A stretch of 29,923 nt of DNA from Bacillota bacterium (GTDB taxonomy: Bacteria > Bacillota > Clostridia > Acetivibrionales > DTU013), in the NCBI GenBank assembly GCA_023411715.1, contig JAEYOM010000008.1, positions 1 through 29,923 of the forward strand. Reading direction: 5' to 3'. Below the pieces are notes generated by a model. It made no database searches and was not told the DNA's origin. It saw only the letters and a program-made list of their open reading frames with translations. How positions within the stretch are numbered: position 1 is the first letter of the stretch; every line of letters starts with the position of its first letter. This document shows, in pieces, positions 9,101 through 15,177 of the stretch. The position numbers were made by a program, and so were the translations under genes.

Positions 9101-9763
9101 ATCTTCAAGCGCTTCGTCGGATGCGTCTTCGTATGCCCTGAGTTCACCGGACAATATATCCAGCCGGCTTTTCATACCGACCATTTTATGCTTCAATTTA
9201 TCCTCAAGCTCCCGGCCGTATTCCTCGAGATAAAATATCCTCTCCAGCATGCCGCGCCGGTCTTTGTTGTCAAGCATCAAAAAATCCTGAAAGCTGTTCT
9301 GCGGAAGTACTACAGCCCTGGTAAAATCTTCGTTGCTCAAGCCCAGAAGATCCCTTACATAGTTGCTGATCTCGGTAGCCTTGTCGCAAAGCGGTATTTC
9401 TCCGGATGGCGTTATCTCGATAAGGCGCGCCACTTTCGGCTCACACGAGTTCGGGGCGTTCTTTTTCCTCTGATATGTCCTCTCGATGCGATATGTCCTC
9501 CTGCTTCCGTCTTTTGCAAGGTCGAACGTAAAAGAGACCCTCGCGGTTTTGCAGCTTGAGTTGATGATCCCCTGAGTGCCGTTTTCGGCTCTTTTAACCC
9601 TGCCGTAGAGAGCAAAGGTTATCGCATCCAGTATAGTGGACTTTCCGCTGCCGGTCGGGCCGAAAATACCGAAGAGACCAGTCTCGCCCAACGTTTCGAA
9701 ATCTACGGTCTGTTTGTCCGTAAAGCTCTGCAATCCTTCTATTTCCAATAGTTTAGGCCTCAT
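6137..9763 (-). CDS. sbcC: Nuclease SbcCD subunit C (SMC/Rad50-like ATPase)
   Basis: The 1208-aa ATPase partner of SbcD. It cleaves hairpins and blocked DNA ends during repair and replication. The N-terminal lobe has Walker A GPTGSGKST (35-43). A long coiled coil of Glu/Lys/Leu-rich sequence runs from about 185 to 1050. It is interrupted by the zinc hook CPVCGSKHH (about 591-599), whose CxxC dimerises two molecules through Zn. The C-terminal lobe has the signature LSGGETF (about 1108) and Walker B FFFLDEGFGTLD (about 1138-1150). The ATG overlaps the sbcD stop by 4 bases (ATGA), so the two are translated together. Unlike SbcD, AddA and AddB nearby, no short tandem-repeat insertion was seen in this protein. 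Confidence 0.97.
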   Translation of the reverse strand: MRPKLLEIEGLQSFTDKQTVDFETLGETGLFGIFGPTGSGKSTILDAITFALYGRVKRAENGTQGIINSSCKTARVSFTFDLAKDGSRRTYRIERTYQRKKNAPNSCEPKVARLIEITPSGEIPLCDKATEISNYVRDLLGLSNEDFTRAVVLPQNSFQDFLMLDNKDRRGMLERIFYLEEYGRELEDKLKHKMVGMKSRLDILSGELRAYEDASDEALEDAQKAMEEAARERTRVEKESKESESRYNEAKEVWSLIREQAEFIRLEHEHTASGTNIDGIRIGLERAIKANSLLDSILNIRKTRGKLEDTTQQLAEVSASIPGVSGDLDNIKAEYEKLKKEVALEQPRLVGQKARLTDALVLKDEIDAVSGKASALHTEVAQLRTDENGKKQELESASVLCGVLEKEAERLKLEIEPLKVDPEYRRQIQDGVKLKNEMDMLASGLRSMEERKRALLDAGAELEQKLGSVNGELALNQEIQKKLSDEKAGHENDKPTDQNALKKLSDRIHSVQGTYDLLLLRKNELDRLKAKAEQQEKEVGELERRSALLDEEKEKAAAAVEQARASYDKALNESSLNTAFVLSKLLKDGEPCPVCGSKHHPEPASNVGAEDTERFDKVVQDAKHKLEEAEKAYRDAETNALIVSGRMKTASDQLEQQLKEIESKIVEFGQEQQKLPEKLKGLSIDEIRTEIDKAGKSYEDKRQLLESWEQRLDELRRGLDEINNVIAEKRLSQNELMTQAKGNRENIAELDGSIGESGKTLKLAGRKYDDFLRLHDLKDAGTELERLAGNDRKLHKLQSDMEQTQEKVRIKRSDAERLREEWRLLNSERIRKETQENGLNLQKDEKAARLRELAGEAADIKTGIERIDKILESYTENDGKYRQDMELLEKSFNELCARRITLENQHGIYSETLKNDEVRLKSALSDKGFADENDAEASVIPDEKQAELKAKIEEYDQKLLNIRAQLAMLQKKLRSRSMTEEEWNAADSAWQELSAYREVCVTAGEVARNNYRLLKSKHEKWVTLSRMNTELSRKQGLYDQIQKLLKAELRKDNSFIDYIAEERLRYVAANASRTLGTITKHRYMLELDTEAGFIIRDQANGGVHRMVKSLSGGETFLTSLSLALALSEQLQLKGQSPLEFFFLDEGFGTLDQELLDTVIDSLERLSSRDRVIGLISHVPELKSRIGRRLIVQPPTLQGDGSRVAIEKA

Positions 9764-11397
9764 GCTCCGATCACCCCTTTATTTCCGCTTTCTTCGGCGT
9801 CCGTACTTTTCTGTGGCACATTGCTGCCCGTGTTACCATTATCCGTATTTTCATCCCCATCTTCATCAGCCGAGGCGCCCTCACCAGATGCGGCGCACTC
9901 CTTCTCTGCATCACGTCTGATGGCCTCTTCGCCGTTTTCACCAGCCGCGGCGCACTCCTGTACCGTTTCATCGCTTTCTTCACTATCTCCGTTGACTACC
10001 TCCAGGAACGCACTCATCAATTCGTCGGGTATATCCGTACCCATCCTGTATCTATAATAATCGCCGAACAATTCATCTATCTTTCTGCCTTCCCTGCTTT
10101 GAAATTCCAAAATATCGGCATCCTCGGACTTTATTCTTGGCCGTATGTTGATAATGCCCGGGTTCAGGCTTCTAAGCGTCTTTTGCTCCTCCGACGTGAA
10201 TATGCGGTCCGTCACGATCTCGAGGTCGATCCACGCATTGGCGTCCCGGCCTTCCCTGCACCACTCAAGGGCTTGTCCCATTCCCCTGTCGGCCAGCCAT
10301 TTTCTCAAAGGCCTGCCACAGTCAAGGTAACAGGGGGTAACGGCAGCTTTTTCACCTGGCTTTGCATCAATAATATAGACCGCTTTCGTATAATCTGCTT
10401 CGGAGAAACTGTAGGCAAGCGGAGAGCCCGCGTAAAAAACGGGACAGGGCGCATTCCTTATCTCCTGCGGGCGATGCAGATGTCCCAGCGCCGCATAATG
10501 AGCCTTTGCAGGCATAACAGACGGGTCGACGGTCATAGCTCCCCCCACCTGCAGCGTCCTTTCGGAATCCGAAGTGCTGCCCCCAAGCAGGAACAAGTGT
10601 GCAACAACGAGGTTTACGGTATCCTCGCGGAATTTATCTTCAAGCCTTCTGAAAATACCGCCCACTCTTTCCGAATATGCCTGCTGCAGCGCAGCCTCGT
10701 CGGCATCCCGCGTCAAAAGCTCCTCAAGCCTGGCTTCGGACGGATACGGCATTGTTATGACGACCGCGTGATGTTCGCAGCCAGGTATGCTCAGTTCCAG
10801 CCATCCGGGGCCGGAGTCCGTTATATGCACCGCAGGTGGTATTGACGCTGTACTGAAGCTTTCAGTATGATCGCTGATACGATCCTCTAAATGATCCGCT
10901 GCACGGACCTCCGCATGATACTCTGCATGATCCTCTGCATGATCATTTGAATGATCCTCTGAATGATCCTCTGCATGGTACTCTTCAAGGATCTCCGCAT
11001 GATCATTTGAATGATCCTCTGAATGATCCACTGCATGATCCTCTTTGGAATCCGCCCCCGCATCGCTTCCCGGATAACCCAGGAGTATTATTCCCTTCCT
11101 GCGGGCCAGTGGGCTTGCGGCACATAGACGCTCCGGGCTGTCGTGATTTCCCGCTATGACAACGACGGCCCTGCTGCCGTCGCCACCAAGCCTGTCGATC
11201 GCTTCATAAAACAGCTCTTCAGCGGCTGCCGACGGGTTGCAGGTATCGTATATGTCGCCGGCGACAAGCACCAGTTCAATATTCTGTTCCTCTACAGTCC
11301 TGCAGAGATGATCGATAAATTCCCGCTGCTCTCCGATACGGCTTATCTGCTCGAGGTTCCTGCCCAGATGCCAGTCGGATGTGTGCAATATCCGCAT
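9760..11397 (-). CDS. sbcD: Nuclease SbcCD subunit D (Mre11-like), with repeat insertion
   Basis: The Mn-dependent phosphodiesterase of SbcCD. The metal-binding motifs are all present: DWHLG (8-12), GDIYD (47-51), GNHD (83-86), a histidine in MPYPSEA-adjacent sequence, and GHLH (305-308). The protein is 545 aa, longer than the usual roughly 400. Two regions account for the extra length. The first is an Asp/His/Glu tandem-repeat segment at residues 118-180, inside the phosphoesterase domain just after the GNHD strand. The second is an acidic Glu/Asp/Ala/Ser-rich tail from about 470. The catalytic core looks intact on both sides of the insertion, so the enzyme is probably functional. A GGGGG ribosome binding site lies 7 bases before the ATG, and an extended -10 promoter lies 34 bases upstream. 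It forms an operon with sbcC. Confidence 0.95.
   Translation of the reverse strand: MRILHTSDWHLGRNLEQISRIGEQREFIDHLCRTVEEQNIELVLVAGDIYDTCNPSAAAEELFYEAIDRLGGDGSRAVVVIAGNHDSPERLCAASPLARRKGIILLGYPGSDAGADSKEDHAVDHSEDHSNDHAEILEEYHAEDHSEDHSNDHAEDHAEYHAEVRAADHLEDRISDHTESFSTASIPPAVHITDSGPGWLELSIPGCEHHAVVITMPYPSEARLEELLTRDADEAALQQAYSERVGGIFRRLEDKFREDTVNLVVAHLFLLGGSTSDSERTLQVGGAMTVDPSVMPAKAHYAALGHLHRPQEIRNAPCPVFYAGSPLAYSFSEADYTKAVYIIDAKPGEKAAVTPCYLDCGRPLRKWLADRGMGQALEWCREGRDANAWIDLEIVTDRIFTSEEQKTLRSLNPGIINIRPRIKSEDADILEFQSREGRKIDELFGDYYRYRMGTDIPDELMSAFLEVVNGDSEESDETVQECAAAGENGEEAIRRDAEKECAASGEGASADEDGDENTDNGNTGSNVPQKSTDAEESGNKGVIGA
10858..11046. repeat. 12-bp tandem repeat inside sbcD encoding (E/S)DHx units
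   Basis: Repeats of a 12-base unit (on the minus strand roughly GAGGATCATGCA) encode EDHA, EDHS, NDHA, EYHA and similar tetrapeptides across about 60 residues. A larger block holding SEDHSNDHAE is itself present twice, pointing to nested duplication. The array stays in frame throughout. Confidence 0.9.
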
Positions 11398-11430
11398 TTC
11401 AACGCCCCCAGATAAATCAGGTTTATAATA

Positions 11431-11439
11431 ATTATATCA
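11431..11439 (-). promoter_or_regulatory. Extended -10 promoter of sbcDC
   Basis: The minus strand carries TGATATAAT, an extended -10 element with a perfect TATAAT hexamer, 34 bases upstream of the sbcD start. The -35 region is poor, as is usual for extended -10 promoters. No LexA-like box is visible here. Confidence 0.55.
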
Positions 11440-11497
11440 GACAGGCAAAGGTATTTACAGCGGAAAAACTGTTGGTTAGACCGCACCCATTCCAGGC

Positions 11498-11528
11498 AAA
11501 AAAAGCGGCACCAGTCGGTACTGATGCC
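11498..11528 (-). terminator. Rho-independent terminator of the NlpC/P60 gene
   Basis: The minus-strand RNA forms a 9-bp stem (arms 11507-11515 and 11520-11528, one G-U pair) with a 4-base loop, followed by CG and then seven U. It lies about 58 bases after the stop codon at 11586. Confidence 0.88.
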
Positions 11529-11585
11529 ACGCAGATGTTTTGGATTTTCCGTAAAAAAGATATGACGAACACGCAGGTCAGTACG

Positions 11586-12317
11586 TCAGATCACTCTTCT
11601 TGCAGTCATGTATGTGCCTGAATAGAAGCCTGAACTGATATTCGATATCGTAACGCCGGTGCCTGTGGAAGAAGACTGGATGAACCTGCCTCCTCCGATA
11701 TAGATGCCTACATGGTTTATGCGGTTATTCCCTCCGTTCGTATCGAAGAACACGAGGTCGCCCGGCTGCAGGTTCGATTTTGAAACACGTTTGCCTTGCG
11801 CTGCCTGTGAAGTCGAAGTCCTGTTCAGCGCGATACCTATGTTTTTGAATACATACTGTGTGAAGCCCGAGCAGTCGAATCCCTTCGGAGACGATCCTCC
11901 CCATCTGTACCTCACCCCGATGAAACGTTTTGCAAAGCTGATCAGCTTATCGGCTGTAGATGCGATACCCCTCGATGCTTTTACCGAAGCGGCACTCTTC
12001 GATGCTATCTGCACTTTACCGCCTGTAAGTTTTTCGATTTTTCCGATAGTCTGTTTGCCCGCAATACCGTCCTGTTCCAGGCCGTATTTCTTTTGAAATG
12101 CCTTTACTGCAGCTTTCGTAATGTCACCGTAATACCCTGTTGGGGCAATATCCATATATCCCAATTGCTTGAGATATTTCTGTAGTTCGGTGACAGCGTC
12201 GCCCCTCATATCCTTTTTTAAAGTTGTGTCGGAGCTTGCAAAAACCATCTGCGAAGATAAAAAGACAGATAAGATAAGTACAACTAATGTGATAAGTAAC
12301 TTACCAGGCCTTGACAT
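11586..12317 (-). CDS. Secreted NlpC/P60 peptidoglycan hydrolase with PG-binding domain
   Basis: A 243-aa exported cell-wall endopeptidase. A signal peptide (about 1-29) has a hydrophobic core LLITLVVLILSVFL and a likely cleavage after VFA. A PG_binding_1 domain follows (about 32-90, 'LQKYLKQLGYM ... AVKAFQKKYGLEQDGIAGKQT'), then a linker and an NlpC/P60 domain (about 115-243). The NlpC/P60 domain holds the catalytic Cys in FDCSGF and His in NHVGIY. The family cuts D-gamma-glutamyl-meso-diaminopimelate-type bonds in peptide stems. The frame is open to 12401, but AGGAGG at 12325-12330 fixes the ATG at 12317. The 5' leader carries a c-di-AMP riboswitch, and a terminator follows. It is monocistronic. 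Confidence 0.95.
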   Translation of the reverse strand: MSRPGKLLITLVVLILSVFLSSQMVFASSDTTLKKDMRGDAVTELQKYLKQLGYMDIAPTGYYGDITKAAVKAFQKKYGLEQDGIAGKQTIGKIEKLTGGKVQIASKSAASVKASRGIASTADKLISFAKRFIGVRYRWGGSSPKGFDCSGFTQYVFKNIGIALNRTSTSQAAQGKRVSKSNLQPGDLVFFDTNGGNNRINHVGIYIGGGRFIQSSSTGTGVTISNISSGFYSGTYMTARRVI

Positions 12318-12338
12318 GAAATGTCCTCCTCTTTTATT

Positions 12339-12445
12339 AGCCTGCGAGGTTAGTTGTCGGGTTAGGTAAAAGAGTATACCCCGCCGTTTTATCGGCTTCA
12401 CCCCATTTGGTGCGTCCCCCGCTCTTCATTACTGAAGATTCAGCT
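12339..12445 (-). promoter_or_regulatory. ydaO/yuaA-type cyclic di-AMP riboswitch
   Basis: The minus-strand leader of the NlpC/P60 gene carries the conserved blocks of the ydaO aptamer in order: GCTGAATC, GCGGGGGACGCACC, GGGGTGAAGCC paired through a small stem to GGCGGGGTA, then CTCTTTTACC, and the 3' core CCCGACAACTAACCTCG ending in AGGC. These are the family's hallmark sequences. The short P1 stem (AGCT with GGCT) ends 8 bases before the AGGAGG ribosome binding site, with no room for a terminator, so control is probably by ribosome access or RNA decay. ydaO switches usually turn genes off when c-di-AMP is high, and wall hydrolases are known targets. A weak -10 (TATTAT, 12462-12467) would start the RNA just ahead of the aptamer. 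Confidence 0.93.
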
Positions 12446-12555
12446 TCCATGACAGTTTACCATAATAATCTTAAAATAGTAACCTTTAATGATTTACATG
12501 AAATGAAATGATATGTTTATGGAAAAAGGTTGGTCGAACCATGGAAATGGCCTGT

Positions 12556-12576
12556 AAAAAGGTGATCAACCTTTTT
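12556..12576 (-). terminator. Terminator overlapping the end of the DUF1836 gene
   Basis: The minus-strand sequence forms an 8-bp stem, AAAAAGGT with ACCTTTTT, around a 5-base loop. The 3' arm ends in five T, and the stop codon lies in the loop. The symmetric AT-rich stem could work in both directions. Confidence 0.6.
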
Positions 12577-13126
12577 CTGATTTTGCTTCCGCCTTTTTAT
12601 CGGACTTTTTGTGTTCTGAAACTGCTTCCTTTATCCTGATTATTTCTATAAGCCTTTCACAGGCAAGTTTGCTGCAATAGCTTGAAATCGCAAGTGTCAG
12701 CGCTACCTCCGAAAGCGCGCCGTCGTCCCAGTCCTGATCGATATGCCCGGCAGTTTCACTCAACGCTTTGTCAAGTATCGTCCTGAATTTGTCATAGAAC
12801 GCTTCAGGTTTATTTTCATCAAGCTCCTTCTGAAGCAAAAAACCGGTATCCCGCACTGACAGCACCTGTTTCAGAAGCCCTATCTCGGTAAGGCCCGCAA
12901 GGTGCTCCCTCGAGTATTTCTTTCCATCGGCGCGGGGCAGCAGCTTGTCCTTGATGTAGTTATTGATCATGGCAGAAGTTATCTGTCCGTCTCCCTCAAA
13001 ATCGATCAACTGCCTTTGCATGTAGGATACAACCTGATCCTTGTAGAGGCCTATGTCGGGAAATTCCGTCCACGATGCAGGGCGATCCGACTTAAGCTTC
13101 ATTTTCAGTTGTATCAGCTCTTCCAT
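12566..13126 (-). CDS. DUF1836 domain-containing protein
   Basis: A 186-aa cytoplasmic protein matching the DUF1836 family, which is widespread in Firmicutes and has no established function. The family core is at about residues 55-120 ('ITSAMINNYIKDKLLP', 'KKYSREHLAGLTEIGLLKQVLS'), which resembles the winged-helix arrangement of MerR-like proteins. The C-terminal 20 residues are Lys/Glu rich. The frame opens at 13195, but an AGGAGGG ribosome binding site at about 13131-13138 selects the ATG at 13126. It has its own promoter and ends in a terminator. It is divergent from the SGNH hydrolase gene. A regulatory role is possible but not shown. Confidence 0.85.
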   Translation of the reverse strand: MEELIQLKMKLKSDRPASWTEFPDIGLYKDQVVSYMQRQLIDFEGDGQITSAMINNYIKDKLLPRADGKKYSREHLAGLTEIGLLKQVLSVRDTGFLLQKELDENKPEAFYDKFRTILDKALSETAGHIDQDWDDGALSEVALTLAISSYCSKLACERLIEIIRIKEAVSEHKKSDKKAEAKSEKG

Positions 13127-13166
13127 ACCTTCCCTCCTGTACCTCGATCGATAGACTACCAACAAT

Positions 13167-13195
13167 ATTCTACTATCTATTATCAAATAATGCAA
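13167..13195 (-). promoter_or_regulatory. Promoter of the DUF1836 gene
   Basis: The minus strand shows TTGCAT (13190-13195), a 17-base spacer and TAGAAT (13167-13172), about 40 bases upstream of the ATG. Confidence 0.55.
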
Positions 13196-13223
13196 ATAGC
13201 AAAATATTATTGTCCTCTATGTA

Positions 13224-13252
13224 TTGACATATGAATTATTGGATAATATAAT
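13224..13252 (+). promoter_or_regulatory. Perfect-consensus sigma-A promoter of the SGNH hydrolase gene
   Basis: TTGACA (13224-13229) and TATAAT (13247-13252) match the housekeeping consensus at all twelve positions with the ideal 17-base spacing. The predicted transcript starts near 13259, giving a leader of about 43 bases. Confidence 0.85.
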
Positions 13253-13301
13253 TTTTATTATTATATTGTAAGAATTTATTGTTACTGCAGAGGTGATATT
13301 T

Positions 13302-13997
13302 ATGATAGATTCGATTTGTGCTTTTGGCGATTCCATAGTAAAAGGCGTGGTATTCGACGGTATCCGGGGCAAATATACATATCTCAGGAACAGCTTTGCA
13401 AATCTGTTCGGCGCCACCACCGGTATCAAGGTCGAAAATTATGCGAAGTTCGGCTGTACTATTACCACGGGCAAAAGATTGATCGAAAAACACGAGCCGG
13501 AATTATCCTGCTACAAATATACCGTGCTCGAGTTTGGCGGGAACGATTGTGATTTTAACTGGAAGGAAGTGTCCGAACATCCGGATGATGAGCATTTGCC
13601 CAATACTCCGCTTGATGAATTCGAAATGCTTTATTCCAACGCTATTGACAGTATAGCTGCAAGCGGCAGCAGACCGGTCGTTTTTTCACTGCCCCCGCTC
13701 AACGCAAAAAAATATTTCGCATGGATCTCGAAAAATCTGAATGCCGATAATATACTGCAATGGCTTGGCGACGTCGAGCATATTTACAGGTGGCATGAGA
13801 TGTACAACCTTGCAGTCGTGAAACTCGCCGCGATCAAGAATGTCCCGCTGATCGACATTCGAAAAGCCTTTCTCGAGAGCAGAAATTACATGAACCTTTT
13901 CTGTGAGGACGGCATCCATCCGAATGAAGACGGTCATGCACTCATTTCGGATACGATCGGGGGTTACCTTTCAAAAATGCCTGCGCTGGCTCTTTAG
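13302..13997 (+). CDS. SGNH/GDSL-type esterase or lipase
   Basis: A 231-aa hydrolase of the SGNH superfamily. Block I is FGDSIVKG with the nucleophile Ser11. A Gly block lies near 'YAKFGCTITTG'. Block III is FGGNDCD, with the oxyanion Asn. Block V is DGIHPNEDGH, with the catalytic Asp and His. No signal peptide is seen, so it probably acts in the cytoplasm; members of this fold remove acyl groups from sugars, lipids or peptides, and the substrate cannot be told here. The ATG at 13302 has AGAGGTGA 5 bases upstream; a GTG at 13293 falls within that site and is less likely. It is transcribed alone from a perfect promoter, and a tandem-repeat array begins 8 bases after the stop. Confidence 0.9.
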   Translation: MIDSICAFGDSIVKGVVFDGIRGKYTYLRNSFANLFGATTGIKVENYAKFGCTITTGKRLIEKHEPELSCYKYTVLEFGGNDCDFNWKEVSEHPDDEHLPNTPLDEFEMLYSNAIDSIAASGSRPVVFSLPPLNAKKYFAWISKNLNADNILQWLGDVEHIYRWHEMYNLAVVKLAAIKNVPLIDIRKAFLESRNYMNLFCEDGIHPNEDGHALISDTIGGYLSKMPALAL

Positions 13998-14005
13998 TTA
14001 TTTCT

Positions 14006-14125
14006 CCGCCTGGTCTATGAGTCCGCCTGGTTTATGAGCCCGCCTGGTTTATGAGCCCGCCTGGTTTATGAGTCCGTCTGGTTTATGAGTCCGTCCGGTT
14101 TATAAGTCCGTCTGGTTCAGTGAGC
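14006..14125. repeat. Intergenic 17-bp tandem repeat, seven units
   Basis: Seven head-to-tail copies of a 17-base unit, typically CCGCCTGGTTTATGAGT, start 8 bases after the SGNH stop. Units 2 and 3 are identical and units 5-7 have drifted. The period is not a multiple of three and the array is not part of a credible gene. There are no spacers, so it is not CRISPR. Confidence 0.95.
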
Positions 14126-14152
14126 AACTGATCTATCTGAGTTGTTTGCTCA
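14121..14152. terminator. Imperfect hairpin between convergent genes
   Basis: TGAGCAA and TTGCTCA arms, with extra pairing inside, flank about 16 bases between the SGNH gene and the convergent small gene and araD. It lacks a T run on either strand, so a terminator role is tentative. Confidence 0.3.
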
Positions 14153-14177
14153 GGTGACGCGCTCATTTCCCCTGCCT

Positions 14178-14381
14178 TCAGCAATTCTTCCCTTGAAGGG
14201 CCGTACCGCCCAGTGTCATAATAGACGAGAGCTGTGAATACAGGAACAGTAAAGCTACGACAAGTACGCTGATCCCTATCAGAGCATAGGTCAGCAGCGG
14301 TACTTTGACCTTTGCCTCCGCTGTCCTGTATTCCTCCTTCTTCTGTTCGAGCTGTGATTCGAAATTATCCTGTATGATCAA
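14178..14381 (-). CDS. Possible small single-pass membrane protein
   Basis: An open frame of up to 67 codons follows araD closely. After a charged N-terminal helix (QLEQKKEEYRTAEAKVK), a strong hydrophobic segment LLTYALIGISVLVVALLFLY could span the membrane once. It ends TLGGTALQGKNC. No family is recognised. The start is doubtful. The first in-frame codon, TTG at 14381, directly abuts a GAGG ribosome-binding sequence. ATA at 14375 would have better spacing but is a rare start. The araD-frame-shifted reading MDKNKLNYEVDHTG stops before the membrane segment. It may be co-transcribed with araD, a chance frame, or a gene damaged near its start. Confidence 0.4.
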   Translation of the reverse strand: MIIQDNFESQLEQKKEEYRTAEAKVKVPLLTYALIGISVLVVALLFLYSQLSSIMTLGGTALQGKNC

Positions 14382-14395
14382 CCTCGTAATTCAGC

Positions 14396-15085
14396 TTATT
14401 TTTGTCCATAATATGCATTCGCGCCGTGCTTCCTCAGGAAGTGCTTGTCCTGCAATACTTGATGCGCAGGCTTTAGACCGGGATTCAGCAATTCGGTGCT
14501 GAAAGCCATTCTCGCCACCTCTTCAAGCACTACGGCGTTGTGGACTGCCTCTGCCGCATCCTTGCCCCAGGTGAACGGTCCGTGATTGGCGCACAGTATA
14601 CCCGGTACATGTAACGGATCTCCGTTTTTGATGGTTTCAATGATCACAAGCCCGGTGTTTTTCTCATACGCGCTATTTATCTCTTCTGCGCTCAAGCTTC
14701 TCGCACACCGGATCTCTCCATAGAAATAATCGGCATGGGTCGTGCCGTAGCATGGGATGCCCCTGCCCGCCTGCGCCCATGAAGTCGCCCAGGTCGAGTG
14801 GGTATGCACGATACCTCCGATCCCCGGGAAGGCTTTATATAGCTCGATATGGGTCTCTGTATCGGAAGAAGGCCTGTATTTCCCCTCGATCCTATTGCCC
14901 GAAAGATCCATAATCACCATATCTTCGGGCTTCAAGACGTCATAGTCGACTCCGCTTGGTTTAATGGCAAGGTACCCGCTTTCCCTGTCGATACCGCTAA
15001 CATTGCCCCAGGTATATGTAACCAGATTCCTTCTGGGCAATTCCATATTTGCCTCATAAACTTGCTGTTTTAACTGTTCTAAAAT
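14396..15085 (-). CDS. araD: L-ribulose-5-phosphate 4-epimerase
   Basis: This class II aldolase-fold enzyme converts L-ribulose 5-phosphate to D-xylulose 5-phosphate in L-arabinose use. Family hallmarks are present: NLVTYTWGNVSGIDRE, IKPSGVDYD, SSDTETH, the zinc-binding VHTHSTWATSWAQAG and the later CANHGPFTWG histidine. The first ATG (15046) would cut off the first 13 residues. In frame upstream lies LEQLKQQVYEAN, the normal N-terminus of the family, beginning at an ATT codon at 15085. AAGGGGTGAT, a near match to the full anti-Shine-Dalgarno complement, ends 5 bases before that ATT, and an in-frame stop lies two codons upstream. An ATT start is therefore used, giving 229 aa. No other arabinose genes are nearby. 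Confidence 0.95.
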   Translation of the reverse strand: MLEQLKQQVYEANMELPRRNLVTYTWGNVSGIDRESGYLAIKPSGVDYDVLKPEDMVIMDLSGNRIEGKYRPSSDTETHIELYKAFPGIGGIVHTHSTWATSWAQAGRGIPCYGTTHADYFYGEIRCARSLSAEEINSAYEKNTGLVIIETIKNGDPLHVPGILCANHGPFTWGKDAAEAVHNAVVLEEVARMAFSTELLNPGLKPAHQVLQDKHFLRKHGANAYYGQK

Positions 15086-15177
15086 GTCAAATCACCCCTT
15101 CGTTCCATTCTAAAAAAACGATATCATTATAAAGCGCCGCAGTCAACCGTTAACGCCGTAAATGAATTAGAACAGGC

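Noticed and set aside
8631..9559. Ser-rich plus-strand frames opposite sbcC
   Set aside because: They are antisense to Glu/Lys-rich coiled-coil codons of sbcC and have no start signals or recognisable domain.
14006..14125. Possible CRISPR array
   Set aside because: The 17-base units are directly adjacent with no unique spacers, and no cas genes are present.
15132..15170. CGTTAACG palindrome upstream of araD as an arabinose or catabolite operator
   Set aside because: The 8-base palindrome does not match AraR or CcpA consensus patterns and may be chance.
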